From an uncultured Halomicronema sp. (GTDB lineage Bacteria; Cyanobacteriota; Cyanobacteriia; Phormidesmidales; Phormidesmidaceae), in contig CALCCA010000097.1 in assembly GCA_937899725.1 (NCBI GenBank), forward strand, positions 1 to 64,000: a stretch of 64,000 bases of DNA, in the 5' to 3' direction. Shown here in pieces: positions 36,640-46,050 of this stretch. The notes beneath the pieces were generated by a model. That model worked only from the letters and a program-made list of their open reading frames with translations. It was not told where the DNA came from and searched no databases. Numbering within the stretch: position 1 is the stretch's first letter; each line of letters starts with the position of its first letter. A program made the translations under genes and the position numbers.

Positions 36640-37131
36640 TCACCAGCCCCAAGTGCCCATGCCCCCTTTGAAAGGGCCGACAATATCGCGGGTAATCCAA
36701 CCGCCGTAAAAGTCGCCGGGTTGCGCCTGCACCCGTTCATCATCCACGTAGCAAGCCTCCATCTGGCTAGGATAAAGCGCCACACAATCGCGAATGGCCG
36801 CGAACCGCTCGGTTGGCTCAGGATATCGCCACACCGCATTACTCACCTGGCGATCGCCCACCGTGAGATCAAAATATTGAGCCACCCCCTTCCACTCACA
36901 AAAAGTCGAGCGCGGGGTCAGCGCTAGATAGTTTTGCTGGACATCCTCAAGGGGAATGTAATAGACCGGCGGATGACTCGTTTCTAAGACCCGCCAGGTT
37001 TGCTGAGAATCCGCGATCGTCACGCCATTAAAAACGACTCGAATCCGCCGTGGCGACTGTTCAACCCGAGGGGGACGAGGATAATCCCAAACGGATTCTT
37101 GACCGGGCTGGGGCTCAATACGCTGCACCAT
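36640..37131 (-). CDS. DUF427-domain protein
   Basis: A 163-residue protein of the DUF427 family, a compact beta-rich fold of unknown function found in many bacteria. Family blocks: RRIRVVFNGVTIADS, YYIPLEDV, STFCEWKGVAQYFDL and AVWRYPEPTE..AAIRDCVALYPSQMEA. The C-terminal extension GDFYGGWITRDIVGPFKGG is typical of cyanobacterial members. No catalytic motif is established. The ATG at 37131 gives a plausible N-terminus. It stands alone and converges on the aldolase terminator. Confidence 0.9.
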   Translation of the reverse strand: MVQRIEPQPGQESVWDYPRPPRVEQSPRRIRVVFNGVTIADSQQTWRVLETSHPPVYYIPLEDVQQNYLALTPRSTFCEWKGVAQYFDLTVGDRQVSNAVWRYPEPTERFAAIRDCVALYPSQMEACYVDDERVQAQPGDFYGGWITRDIVGPFKGGMGTWGW

Positions 37132-37432
37132 AGCTGCTCTCTCGCATTCTGTGGATGTGCACTGGGTAAAAGCACCCTCAGTCTCACGCTTGTGCGCCGC
37201 CAGGTAAGGACTCTCTGACGTGATAACGGCCTATCGGCTTCTGGCAGAGAACCCAAGACGTCATGTCAGGCGTGAATTGAAAGATGCGTCTACCTCACTG
37301 AGGGCATTGTGCCATGCTGCTTCAGAGCCTGCAGGTGAGCTTAGCCAGGTGGCATTGTCCTAGTCAGCAGGACAATTGCAATAAAGTCTGAGGAATTCTA
37401 CTTATTGCGCAAGAAATTTTGTAAGGTTGTTT
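37132..37432. other. Divergent promoter region
   Basis: About 300 bases between divergent genes (DUF427 minus, CPBP plus). It must contain both promoters, but no confident elements were picked. Nothing else was seen. Confidence 0.4.
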
Positions 37433-38041
37433 GTGCAGTCCACCCAAGATGCTGGCGTGACCAACTTCAACTCTAACGAACCCCAAATGGAACCTTTGGG
37501 TCGTGTCCAGATTTTGGTCGCGATGGGCGTTACAGCTTTAGTGCTACTGCTAATTGCCCGCTTTTGGCTGCTGCTCGATTCCGTTGTGCTGTTGTCAGTG
37601 GCGTTTAACACTGAAATTTTACTGGTGGGTTTAGGCGTCGGCGTCGGGATCACGGGTGCCAGCGCGATCGCCTACCGGCTCTGGCCAGGCTATCGCCAAA
37701 GTGCTGATGTCTATCTCAAGTTAGTGCTGGAACCTTTAGCCTGGGGAGATCTGGTGTGGATGGGGCTGCTGCCCGGCCTGAGCGAAGAGTTACTCTTTCG
37801 CGGCGTGATGTTGCCCGCGATCGGGCTGAACATCTATGGCGTGATCTTTTCCAGTCTTTGCTTTGGCGTGTTGCATCTCAGCGGTCTGCAGCAGTGGCCC
37901 TACGTGGCGTGGGCCACCCTGATTGGCCTCATCCTAGCGATGAGTGCTCTACTATCAGGCAATCTACTGATTCCCATTGTGGCGCATACGACGACCAATC
38001 TCCTCGCTAGCCTGGTGTGGAAGTTCAAATATCGAGACTGA
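37433..38041 (+). CDS. CPBP-family intramembrane protease
   Basis: A membrane protein of about 202 residues of the CPBP (Abi/CaaX protease, DUF2227-like) family. The glutamate motif SEELLFRGVMLPA, the FGVLHLSG His motif and PIVAHTTTNLLA supply the expected catalytic Glu and His residues. Six or so membrane segments are visible. Cyanobacterial and plastid members are often photosynthesis-related, but the substrate is unknown here. I chose the GTG at 37433 because AAGG lies 6 bases upstream. The frame also offers TTG 37427 and GTG 37457. Confidence 0.88.
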   Translation: MQSTQDAGVTNFNSNEPQMEPLGRVQILVAMGVTALVLLLIARFWLLLDSVVLLSVAFNTEILLVGLGVGVGITGASAIAYRLWPGYRQSADVYLKLVLEPLAWGDLVWMGLLPGLSEELLFRGVMLPAIGLNIYGVIFSSLCFGVLHLSGLQQWPYVAWATLIGLILAMSALLSGNLLIPIVAHTTTNLLASLVWKFKYRD

Positions 38042-38431
38042 TCATTTTTATACCGTGCCCCACCGCGAGAAGCTGACCAGCGTATCGGTTAGCGGCAATC
38101 CGTCAGCTCGTCCCAGGTCTTCCTATTGTGGTATCCCCGATTTCTGGGCGGCCCGTCGCGATCGCCGCGTCAGAATTGCGAATGATTTTAAGAGTCCGCC
38201 CAATTAGACCATCTCAGAGGTTGAGCAGATCTGTCTCCGGGAGTCTGAACAGGGATTATACCGAGGGACTTCTCGATCGCCGGACTCCAGAAAAACTCTG
38301 ACAGCTATAAAATCACTACATAATCGTCGAAGGTATTTAAAGATACCGTTAATCCATGCGTGCATCCATGCATGTTCTTATCGCTACGGGACATACTGAG
38401 AGCGTCGGTTTATTCAGTGGAAATACGATAC
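38042..38431. other. Intergenic region with a PEP-CTERM gene promoter
   Basis: About 390 bases. A TATAAAAT box lies at about 38316 and a 16-base palindrome (GGTATTTAAAGATACC) at 38332-38347, about 85 bases before the gene. These are promoter-like but not proven. Confidence 0.4.
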
Positions 38432-39193
38432 ATGTTTTCTTCAATCTCTAAAACAGCCATGACTTTGGGTACGGTCGCAGGTTGCTTGATGGCAACTGCA
38501 GGGCAAGCCAGCGCTTTTACCTTTGAAACGAACTGGACAGGGACACCGCCTAAGGGTGACATCTATCTCGACTCCGTAGAAATCGGCAACGCCATCGTGT
38601 CTGATTTTGCTCTGGTCAACGGTGTCAATATCACGAATAACACGGCCCATACCGGCGGCAACTCTGGCGCTGCCAGCTCTGATCTCGGTGATGACGCAAC
38701 CGTAGGCGTCAAGCTGGAAGATGCTACCAACAGCAGTGTTGAAGAATCGCTAGGCAATCGCTATCTCAGCAGCATTATCGATACTGAAGACGGTAATGTT
38801 GGCTTCTCAATGGATTTAACCTTTGACAAGAGCTTCAACACACTCCTGTTTTGGGAGCGCGGTATCAACAGCACGCTTGGTGTCACCATCAATGGCGTGA
38901 CGAAAACCTTGACCAAAACTGACTTTGCGCAAGGTGAGACGGATTTCACCTTAGATACGACTGAAATTGGTGGCGCTCAAAAGGTGGGCAGCTACGGCTT
39001 AGACTTGTCTGAGTTTGGCATCAGCGGCCAATACAACGGCCCGGTGACCATCTTCAGTCAAGGTGGTTTTAAGGGCCCTGACTTTAAGGTTGCGGGCGCA
39101 ACTGTGCCTGAGCCGGCCACGGTTTTGGGCTTGACTGCGGTTGCGGGCGCTTTAGTTGCTAGCCGTCGTCGTAAGTCTGGTAAGTCGGCCTAG
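38432..39193 (+). CDS. PEP-CTERM sorting-signal secreted protein
   Basis: A protein of about 253 residues. A signal peptide (about 8-25, MTLGTVAGCLMATAGQASA) precedes a mature part starting FTFETNWTG that is rich in Thr, Asp, Asn and Gly. The C-terminus has the PEP-CTERM pattern: VPEP, then a hydrophobic helix TVLGLTAVAGALVA and a basic SRRRKSGKSA tail. Such tails are cleaved by an exosortase, which is not in the window. The protein is probably exported and processed for surface or extracellular matrix. Asp-rich repeats might bind calcium, which is inferred. The ATG at 38432 is preferred over 38360. Confidence 0.87.
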   Translation: MFSSISKTAMTLGTVAGCLMATAGQASAFTFETNWTGTPPKGDIYLDSVEIGNAIVSDFALVNGVNITNNTAHTGGNSGAASSDLGDDATVGVKLEDATNSSVEESLGNRYLSSIIDTEDGNVGFSMDLTFDKSFNTLLFWERGINSTLGVTINGVTKTLTKTDFAQGETDFTLDTTEIGGAQKVGSYGLDLSEFGISGQYNGPVTIFSQGGFKGPDFKVAGATVPEPATVLGLTAVAGALVASRRRKSGKSA

Positions 39194-39229
39194 TTGTCCG
39201 TCAAGATTTAAGGGACTGTCACAAGACCC

Positions 39230-39258
39230 GCGCTATTTTTCTCATCGTTAAATAGCGC
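39230..39258. terminator. Hairpin after the PEP-CTERM gene
   Basis: GCGCTATTT pairs with AAATAGCGC across an 11-base loop, 36 bases past the stop. There is no T-run, so intrinsic termination is weakly supported. Confidence 0.55.
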
Positions 39259-39334
39259 CCACCTAGCAGAGTTGAGAGAGTGTTGGACGCACTGCTTAGC
39301 TCTGCTTTTCCCTTTTGTCGGTATTGTCTTGGGG

Positions 39335-39937
39335 CTAAAAGCCTGACCCAGGCTGGGCTAAAAAATCCAGCTCGGCCGGGGTGCTGGTTCGGCTCAAAAT
39401 CGAGTTGCGATGGGGAAATCGACCGAATTCGGCGATTACGCTCCGATGGCGGTAGGCGTAATCGAGGCTCGATCGCAGCTCCGGAGCCACCTGCACTAAC
39501 GCTTCAAAATAGGCCACCGCTTGGTCTTGGTGAGTCAGATTTTCGCTGTGCTCAAAGGGTAGATAAAAAAACATGCGCTCGACCGGCAACAGGGCTTGGT
39601 CGTGCTGGCGGGCGAGCGCGCTCTGAGCCACGTGCAGCGCCTGAGTATCGGCCTCAAAGCTTTGCGGGGTGCCGCGAAACATATTGCGCGGCAATTGATC
39701 GAGTAACACTGTCAAGGCCAGGGCTGTCTTTGGGTTGGCCAACCAGGAGGCACAGTTTTCTTGCCGCGCCTGCTGATAAATCTCGGCAAATTTGTCTCGG
39801 ATCTGATGGTCAAATTTGGGGTCTTTGTGAAACCAGAGCCGTCGTTGCTGTCCATATTCGCTATCAGTTGCAGCGGGGACATCAAACCAAAAATTCAAAA
39901 TCTGAGTCGCAGCGGCTGTAGCCATAGTCTCCATCAA
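39335..39937 (-). CDS. DUF924-family protein
   Basis: A 200-residue protein of the DUF924 family, an all-helical TPR-like fold. Family blocks: QILNFWFDV, RRLWFHKDPKFDHQIRDKF, LDQLPRNMFRGTPQSFEADTQAL and RMFFYLPFEHSENL..Q. The length is normal for the family. No enzymatic activity is established for it. The ATG at 39937 precedes the conserved block; MATAAATQ a few codons in is another option. It converges on the PEP-CTERM gene. Confidence 0.9.
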   Translation of the reverse strand: MMETMATAAATQILNFWFDVPAATDSEYGQQRRLWFHKDPKFDHQIRDKFAEIYQQARQENCASWLANPKTALALTVLLDQLPRNMFRGTPQSFEADTQALHVAQSALARQHDQALLPVERMFFYLPFEHSENLTHQDQAVAYFEALVQVAPELRSSLDYAYRHRSVIAEFGRFPHRNSILSRTSTPAELDFLAQPGSGF

Positions 39938-40145
39938 GGTGCAGTGAACCGAAGGCTTGAAAAACCCACTTTAATCGGCGCCAGGTTCAGAGAACTGGTG
40001 TGAAAGTAAAGGTGAAATATCATAGTGAGCTTTCTACGTCTACAAAGGCCATGGCGATCCTGTTTAAAGAGATGATCGGTAGCCTTGTCGTCAAGTACGC
40101 ATGAACTATAATGGGATGGAATGCAGTTCATATATAAAAAATATT

Positions 40146-40526
40146 ATGGCCAGTCTTGTCACCGCTTCTGCTGATGTTTCCTTCGCCTCTCCCCTCTGGG
40201 AAACGGTGCGATTCCGGCGTGCTAAAGAAAAGAAAGGCTGGGTTTTGCTGGGGGTACCCCAGCAGGTTTACCCATTGGTGGCGTTACGATTATTTGAACT
40301 GCAGGCCAAGCTGATCAACCGCCACGAGGCCGAAGGGTTCACCAATATTTTGTTTGAAGCGCCCCCCAGTGTCTCCGCCAAGCTGGCCTGCGCGTTTCCG
40401 GCCCCACCGGGATGTGATGTCTTAAAGGTTTCTGAGTCGGGCGATCGCGTGCTGTCGGGCAAAGCGGCCAAGTCACCCAAGGCAGTCGCTCAGCGCCCTG
40501 ACCCTTCAGAGCTGGCGATCGCTTAA
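40146..40526 (+). CDS. Hypothetical protein
   Basis: A soluble protein of about 126 residues with no family I recognise. It reads as real coding sequence: ASLVTASADVSFASPLWETVRFRRAKEKKGWVLLG, then VALRLFELQAKLINRHEAEGF and a Lys/Pro-rich C-terminal tail (KAAKSPKAVAQRPDP). There are no membrane segments and no motif. The frame opens at 40101, but the ATG at 40146 is a better start. It lies between divergent and convergent neighbours and has no clear operon partner. Confidence 0.6.
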   Translation: MASLVTASADVSFASPLWETVRFRRAKEKKGWVLLGVPQQVYPLVALRLFELQAKLINRHEAEGFTNILFEAPPSVSAKLACAFPAPPGCDVLKVSESGDRVLSGKAAKSPKAVAQRPDPSELAIA

Positions 40527-40597
40527 CCGAATCGGTTGAATCTGACCGCAGGTCGTCAGGCATTGGCGGACTTCACCGCTGCTGCCTCTGAGCGGTT

Positions 40598-42088
40598 CTA
40601 GGGCTTCAGTAACGGAGTGAGGTCAAGGTAAGACTCGACCGAGTCTGCTAGTACGTCTAACATCATCTCTCGCTGTTCGCGGTAGTTGGCTACTCCCGTG
40701 GGCAGTGAGCCTAAACCACGCTGCTGCCTGAGACAGTTGAGCCAAGCTCGCCGCCAGGGGCCATTGTCAAACAGACCGTGCAGATAGGTGCCCCACAGCG
40801 CTTGGCGGTGATCGACGATGCCCAGAGATTTGTCTTCAAACAGAAAATCAAACTGAGCCGCTTTATTGTCGCCCTCGCCGGCTGGTACTAGCTGAGTGCG
40901 GCCTTGGTGCAGCTCATAACCCGAAATCGGTAAGCCGACCTGCGGATATTGGGAGCTGGTTTCTCGCTGGCGCGCAATCTTGCGATTGGTGATCACGGTC
41001 CGAATTGGGACTAACTCTAGTCCTTTGTAGCGTCCGTCTTGACCCTCGATGCCTTCGGGGTCAGCGAGATACTCGCCCATCATTTGAAAGCCACCGCAAA
41101 TTCCCAACACCGTGCCACCGGCATGAACGTAGTTTTTAATGGCTTCAGCCATGCCTGATCGCTGCAGAGCCATCATGTCAGTGATGGTAGTTTTAGTGCC
41201 GGGCAAGATTACGGCATCGGGATAGCCCAGATCGTCTTTAGGGCTGACGTACCGAACTTTGACCGATTCTTCCGATTCCAACGGGTCGAAGTCGGTGAAG
41301 TTAGAAATGTGCGGTAGCCGAATGACGGCAATGGTGAGGGCCGCCGCCGAGTTAGTCGGCGAGCGATCCAGCAGCGATAGGGAATCTTCGGCAGGAAAGG
41401 CCTGATCCAACATGGGCAGCACCCCAATCACGGGAATGCCCGTGCGTTCTTCTAGCCAGTCAATGCCTGACTGCAGCAGCTCTTGCCGACCCCGAAACTT
41501 ATTGATAATGATGCCTTTAATCAGCGATCGCTCATCAGGGTCCAGCAATTCCAACGTGCCGATAATATGGGCAAAGACGCCGCCCCGCTCAATATCGGCA
41601 ACTAAGATGGTGGGCGCATTGAGATGTTTGGCGACCCGCATGTTGGTCAAATCGCGGTGCTTCAAATTGATTTCGGCGGGGCTCCCGGCTCCTTCACACA
41701 CCAGCAGATCAAACTCTTGCTCCAGGCGCGCCAGGCTCTCTTGAATGGCCTGCCAACCCGTGTCAAAAAACTTTTCGTAATACTCTTTGGCTTCGATGCG
41801 ACCAATGGCCCGGCCGCGCAAAATCACCTGCGAGGTCATGTCGCCCTGGGGCTTCAGCAAAATTGGGTTCATCTCTGCAATGGGGGCAACTTTTGCCGCC
41901 CAGGCCTGCACCGCTTGCGCGTAGCCGATTTCTGCCCCCGCGTTGGTGACGTAGGCATTTAGCGCCATATTCTGGCCTTTAAAGGGGGCTACTCGCCAGC
42001 CTCGACGACTCAAAATGCGGCAGAGGGCAGTCGTAACCAGGGATTTGCCTGCATGGGACGTGGTGCCCACTACCATAATCGCCTTCAT
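40598..42088 (-). CDS. cobQ: Cobyric acid synthase
   Basis: A 496-residue CobQ/CbiP. It amidates four carboxyl groups of adenosylcobyrinic acid a,c-diamide using glutamine and ATP. The N-terminal P-loop-type NTPase domain starts MVVGTTSHAGKSLVTTALCR. The C-terminal class I glutamine amidotransferase-like domain has the nucleophile Cys in VLGICGGFQMMG and the His in TYLHGLFDN. The order and length match the family. Its neighbour cobM (44571) belongs to the same pathway and lies across an amino-acid transporter. The ATG at 42088 is well placed. Highly confident. Confidence 0.96.
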   Translation of the reverse strand: MKAIMVVGTTSHAGKSLVTTALCRILSRRGWRVAPFKGQNMALNAYVTNAGAEIGYAQAVQAWAAKVAPIAEMNPILLKPQGDMTSQVILRGRAIGRIEAKEYYEKFFDTGWQAIQESLARLEQEFDLLVCEGAGSPAEINLKHRDLTNMRVAKHLNAPTILVADIERGGVFAHIIGTLELLDPDERSLIKGIIINKFRGRQELLQSGIDWLEERTGIPVIGVLPMLDQAFPAEDSLSLLDRSPTNSAAALTIAVIRLPHISNFTDFDPLESEESVKVRYVSPKDDLGYPDAVILPGTKTTITDMMALQRSGMAEAIKNYVHAGGTVLGICGGFQMMGEYLADPEGIEGQDGRYKGLELVPIRTVITNRKIARQRETSSQYPQVGLPISGYELHQGRTQLVPAGEGDNKAAQFDFLFEDKSLGIVDHRQALWGTYLHGLFDNGPWRRAWLNCLRQQRGLGSLPTGVANYREQREMMLDVLADSVESYLDLTPLLKP

Positions 42089-42790
42089 GGCTTACTCCGA
42101 AAGAACGGGGTCAAAAGGGTTGTCAAGTCAAAGCGCTGACTTCAAGCAGGCTTTGAGCCTGTGCTGAACCGGAGAGCAACGTTCTCACCTACCAGTCGCT
42201 TTGTAAGCGTACCCAACGGCGCTTAGGAATTATATCGGCGATCGCATAAAACCACCGGAAAACATAGTGTTGAATTACGGGCAAATGGCTTCTCCCGGGT
42301 GAAGATTATCGACGCATTGACTGCCAGCTCTCGGTAGTTTCAGCAGTTCAAACCCAATGCTCAGATGAAATCATCCGATGGGGACGCTGCCGCATCTGTC
42401 ACCGCCGTCGTCTGATCTGCCGTTGACCCGCTCATCTCTTGGACTTGCTCAAGCGGGGGCGGGTTCCTGGTGTGATCCGGAAATTCTCCTGCTGAAGTGA
42501 ATGTCCCCAGACGAACGGCTCATGACGCGGGTGTGAGGCTCCCAACGATGAAACCGGAGTGAGATCGTATACATCGCGGCGGGTGGTGGGTCGTAGAGGC
42601 CTCTGGTTGCGATTGGGGAGCGATCAATCGAGAACTGGGCCACCTTGCCAGCGCTTATTCTCAGAGGAATGCTAACGCGTTCTATCGCCCATAGAACTCA
42701 GCCCCAATCTCCATTTGCTCAGTGGCGAGTGGAAATTGAGGCTGAGTCGAGGTGGCTGATGTCTCCACAGCCCATAGAGCGCTGATTTCA
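42089..42790. other. Intergenic between cobQ and the binding-protein gene
   Basis: About 700 bases with no supported gene and no recognisable cobalamin riboswitch upstream of cobQ. A minus-strand frame at 42449-42643 looks spurious. The hairpin at 42698-42745 lies next to the binding-protein stop. Confidence 0.4.
42698..42745 (-). terminator. Hairpin 3' of the ABC substrate-binding gene
   Basis: A long imperfect stem: TCAGCCCCAATCTCCA against TGGAAATTGAGGCTGA (14 of 16 pairs), 16-base loop, about 45 bases after the stop on the minus strand. No T-run is seen. Confidence 0.5.
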
Positions 42791-43633
42791 CTAGAACGCG
42801 GATTCTGGCAGTTCGGGGGGTTCTTCACCAAACCACTTTTGATAGATTTCGGCATAAGTGCCGTCTTCCATCATGGTCATGATAGCATCGTTGACGACCT
42901 CGACATTTTCTGAATCTTTGGGCATTGCGATGCCATAAAACTCAGTCGTGAGCAATTCTCCCACGACTTTCAGGCCGTCGATATTGCCAGAGGCGATCGC
43001 ATCTAAGGTGACCGGCGCATCATTGATCACGGCATCAACGTTGCCATTCGCCAGTTCCTGCAGCGCCAACGGTGCCGAATCGAAGGTGCTGATTTCTGCA
43101 CCAGGGATTTCTGCTGCTTGGTCAGCCCCAGTGGTGCCGATTTGTACCGCGATTTTCTTATCTTCAAGATCATCGAGTCCGGCCACCTCAGCGTTATCGG
43201 TCTGGACCGCGATCGCCAGACCGGCTTTGATGTAAGGCCGAGAGAAGTCCACCGTTTGCAGGCGTTCTTCGGTAATCGTCATGCCGCTAATCGCCGCATC
43301 CACGGTACCCGCCTGCAAGGCTGGAATGATGCCGTCAAAAGGCAGCGACTCAAACTGCACTTCTAACCCAGCGGTTTCGCCAATGGCGGTCATCAAATCA
43401 ATGTCAAACCCATCTAGTTCGCCATCGTCATTCTGAAACTCGAACGGCGGGAAAGCGGGCTCGGTCGCGACTTTCAAAACCCCAACGGTTTCTTCTGTCG
43501 TGGCGGCCTCGTCCGTCGTGGCTTCCCCTTCAGCGGTATCTGCCGTATCGGCCCCACCACAGGCGGCCAAAACGAGAGACGCACTCATGCCGAGGGCAAT
43601 GTTTCGTAAAAATACTGATCGTTTAATTATCAT
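42791..43633 (-). CDS. Amino-acid ABC transporter substrate-binding lipoprotein
   Basis: A periplasmic binding lipoprotein of about 280 residues. A signal (about 1-23) ends in the lipobox LAACGG. An acidic Glu/Thr/Ala-rich linker follows, then a family 3 binding fold: LKVATEPAFPPFEFQNDDGELDGFDIDLM, FDGIIPALQAGTVDAAISGMTITEER and ALQELANGNVDAVINDAPV. It resembles polar amino-acid or glutamine binding proteins. The ATG at 43633 has GGAAG upstream. It is divergent from an ATP-binding subunit gene at 43753. No permease gene is present in the window. Confidence 0.92.
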   Translation of the reverse strand: MIIKRSVFLRNIALGMSASLVLAACGGADTADTAEGEATTDEAATTEETVGVLKVATEPAFPPFEFQNDDGELDGFDIDLMTAIGETAGLEVQFESLPFDGIIPALQAGTVDAAISGMTITEERLQTVDFSRPYIKAGLAIAVQTDNAEVAGLDDLEDKKIAVQIGTTGADQAAEIPGAEISTFDSAPLALQELANGNVDAVINDAPVTLDAIASGNIDGLKVVGELLTTEFYGIAMPKDSENVEVVNDAIMTMMEDGTYAEIYQKWFGEEPPELPESAF

Positions 43634-43752
43634 CCTTAAACTTCCTTTCACCACAATCTAGACATTCACGATACGATACTGCAGGCCTAACGATGATAGG
43701 CTTTCAAATATTTTTCATATGACGCAACCATTACAGAACCGCCCCCGCTACC

Positions 43753-44517
43753 ATGTCTGATTCCCCGTCTGCAATTGCCTTTCACAAACTTCGTAAAAGC
43801 TATGGCCCTCTAGAGGTGCTTAAAGGTCTCAGTGGAGAAATCTTTGCTGGTGAAGTGGTGGCGATTATCGGGGCGTCAGGCTGTGGTAAGAGCACGCTGC
43901 TGAGATGCTTTAACCGGCTAGAAACCATTAATGACGGCGAGCTCATCGTTAATGGGATGGATCTCTCAAAACCTGACCTGTCTCGCAAGCAGCTGCAGCG
44001 GCTGCGGGCGCAGGTGGGCATGGTGTTTCAACAGTTCAATTTGTTTCCCCACATTACGGTGCTCGAAAATCTCACCTTGGCGCCGCAAAAGGTCTTGGGC
44101 AAAGGTAAAGCTGAGAGCCGTGAACTAGCCAGCCATTTTTTAGCCAAAGTTGGCCTAGTAGAAAAGGGCCACGCCTATCCCGACCAGCTCTCTGGTGGGC
44201 AAAAGCAGCGTGTCGCGATCGCTCGGGCCCTGTGTATGGAACCCGACATTATTCTGTTTGATGAGCCCACCAGCGCCCTGGATCCTGAACTGGTCGGGGA
44301 AGTGCTGGAGGTGATGAAGCAACTGGCCGAAGAGGGCATGACGATGGCGATTGTGACCCACGAAATGCAGTTCGCTCGCGACGTTGCTAATCGCGTGATT
44401 TTTCTCAATCAGGGCTTGGTCGAAGAAGACGGTAAGGCCTACGACGTGATTACAGCCCCCCAAAGCGATCGCCTGAAGGCATTTTTGAGCCGCCTGAAGC
44501 TAGCCGGTGTGGCCTAG
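43753..44517 (+). CDS. Amino-acid ABC transporter ATP-binding subunit (GlnQ-like)
   Basis: A 254-residue ATPase with all ABC motifs: Walker [11 protein letters not shown]-loop [11 protein letters not shown], signature [15 protein letters not shown], Walker [15 protein letters not shown] and the switch His in [10 protein letters not shown]. The closest group by eye is the polar amino-acid (GlnQ/HisP) class. It would pair with the divergent binding protein at 42791, 119 bases apart start to start. The missing permease may be encoded elsewhere. It ends 53 bases before the convergent cobM end. Confidence 0.93.
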   Translation: MSDSPSAIAFHKLRKSYGPLEVLKGLSGEIFAGEVVAIIGASGCGKSTLLRCFNRLETINDGELIVNGMDLSKPDLSRKQLQRLRAQVGMVFQQFNLFPHITVLENLTLAPQKVLGKGKAESRELASHFLAKVGLVEKGHAYPDQLSGGQKQRVAIARALCMEPDIILFDEPTSALDPELVGEVLEVMKQLAEEGMTMAIVTHEMQFARDVANRVIFLNQGLVEEDGKAYDVITAPQSDRLKAFLSRLKLAGVA

Positions 44518-44570
44518 AGGCTGTCATCTGCGGAGCGATGCCCCGCATCCCGGTTGTTGCCAGGGTCACG

Positions 44571-45377
44571 TCAGGTATTTTGGGGTCGAAAGAGGTGGGT
44601 GTGGTCAGGGTTGTAAAGTCGCGATCGCACCTCGGCTCCCTGCAGGGCTGGACTCACGATGTAGAGCGTGGTGCGAATCAGGTTTTCTCGCTGGGTGATG
44701 GCGGTCATTTCCGTCAGTGGCGCAACCCAAATTTGCTCATCAGGCCAGCCGACTCGAAAGCAAATAGCGACGGGTGTTTCTGCTGCATAATGTTGCAGCA
44801 GCTGCGCCTGAGACTCAGCCACATGGCGAGCGCTGAGATAGAGGCACAAACTGGTTTTGTGGGCTGCTAAAGAAGAGAGTTCTTCGGTGTCAGGCACCTG
44901 GGTGCGACCGCTAATGCGGGTCAAAATGATCGACTGCACCAGGCCCGGAATCGTCAGTTCCGCATTGAGTTTTGCCGCTGCCGCTTGAAACGCACTAATG
45001 CCAGGAATCACCTTAAAGGGAATGGCGGCGCTCGTCAGCGCCTGCATCTGTTCGTGAATGGCACTATACAAACTCGGGTCACCCGAATGTAGCCTGACCA
45101 CGGACTTACCCGCCGTGACGCGATCGATCATCAGCGGCAGGATGGTCTCTAGCGTTAAGTTAGCCGTCCCCACCTTTTCGGCATCGGGTCGAGTCCAATC
45201 GAGCACCTGTTGGGGGACAAGGGAGTTGGCGTAAACCACGACATCGGCTTGCTCTAACAGCCTTTGCCCCCGTACAGTAATTAAGTCAGGATCGCCCGGC
45301 CCCGCTCCCAAGATGTACACTCCGGGGGCAAGAGGAGCGGTTTCAGCAGACGCACGGCGAGTCGTAGAAAGGGTCAT
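44571..45377 (-). CDS. cobM: Precorrin-4 C11-methyltransferase
   Basis: A SAM-dependent methyltransferase of about 268 residues in the CobM/CbiF class. It methylates C11 of precorrin-4 or cobalt-precorrin-4 in corrin-ring synthesis. Conserved elements: VYILGAGPGDPDLITVRG, VYANSLVPQQVLDW, VVRLHSGDPSLYSAIHEQM, VIPGISAFQAAAA and ELTIPGLVQSIILTRISGRT. The ATG at 45377 (MTLSTTRRASAET) is the preferred start; the frame is open to 45431 through an unlikely extension. It and cobQ are the only cobalamin genes in the window. Confidence 0.94.
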   Translation of the reverse strand: MTLSTTRRASAETAPLAPGVYILGAGPGDPDLITVRGQRLLEQADVVVYANSLVPQQVLDWTRPDAEKVGTANLTLETILPLMIDRVTAGKSVVRLHSGDPSLYSAIHEQMQALTSAAIPFKVIPGISAFQAAAAKLNAELTIPGLVQSIILTRISGRTQVPDTEELSSLAAHKTSLCLYLSARHVAESQAQLLQHYAAETPVAICFRVGWPDEQIWVAPLTEMTAITQRENLIRTTLYIVSPALQGAEVRSRLYNPDHTHLFRPQNT

Positions 45378-46050
45378 AAACACTTCAAGGAGACCAACAA
45401 AAAACGGTAGGCAATTAGGGCGCGTCATCAATTAAACTCGAAAGCCTGACGGTATGGGTATTACCGCGCCCGCTCCGTAAACCTATCCAGAGGCTGAACT
45501 GCTTTCAGCATCAGGGCTCAGCCACTCAATTGATGACAGCCTCAGCTTAGGCGATTTCTGAGCAAGAATATATCGGCACGATGAGGGCGCGTTGAGCCAA
45601 AGCCCCCAAAGCTCACCGCTATCCGGTATCGATCAACCCTGCCGCTGCGGGTCTTGGCTGGGCGAGCGATTTCCTTAGCCTGAACTTGTATCGCCCCCTG
45701 AGTATTGTTCTGGCTCTGTGCTAAGTATGGTCATGTCGAGAGACTGCTGCGGCAGCGAGCAAGTCGACGTGAACTTCGAAAAAAGGGGCCAAGAACGGCA
45801 AGACTTCTCGCCTTTTCTGGGCATTCTGTAAACGCAAGTCCTGAGCTTGAAGAAATTTGATATACAAGTAAATGGGGGTGGATCCTTAATTCGGGATCAG
45901 TTTTCTCTGAATACTAAAATTTTCTGAGCGGACATCGCTTCCCATTAATCTGAAATCTCTAAACACGTTCTAAATCACTGCTTTGGCTAGTTGTCCCGTT
46001 TTATCACCGCAAGTTTTCATCGGTAATTTTGTATCGCAACGATTACTGGT
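45378..46050. other. Intergenic upstream of the STAS fusion gene
   Basis: About 670 bases between divergent cobM and the STAS-transferase gene. No gene, riboswitch or clear repeat was seen. The part just upstream of the fusion gene (about 45900-46050) is AT-rich and likely contains its promoter. Confidence 0.4.

Noticed and set aside
42089-42790. Cobalamin riboswitch upstream of cobQ
   Set aside because: I looked for the B12-box core and its surrounding conserved bases and found none.
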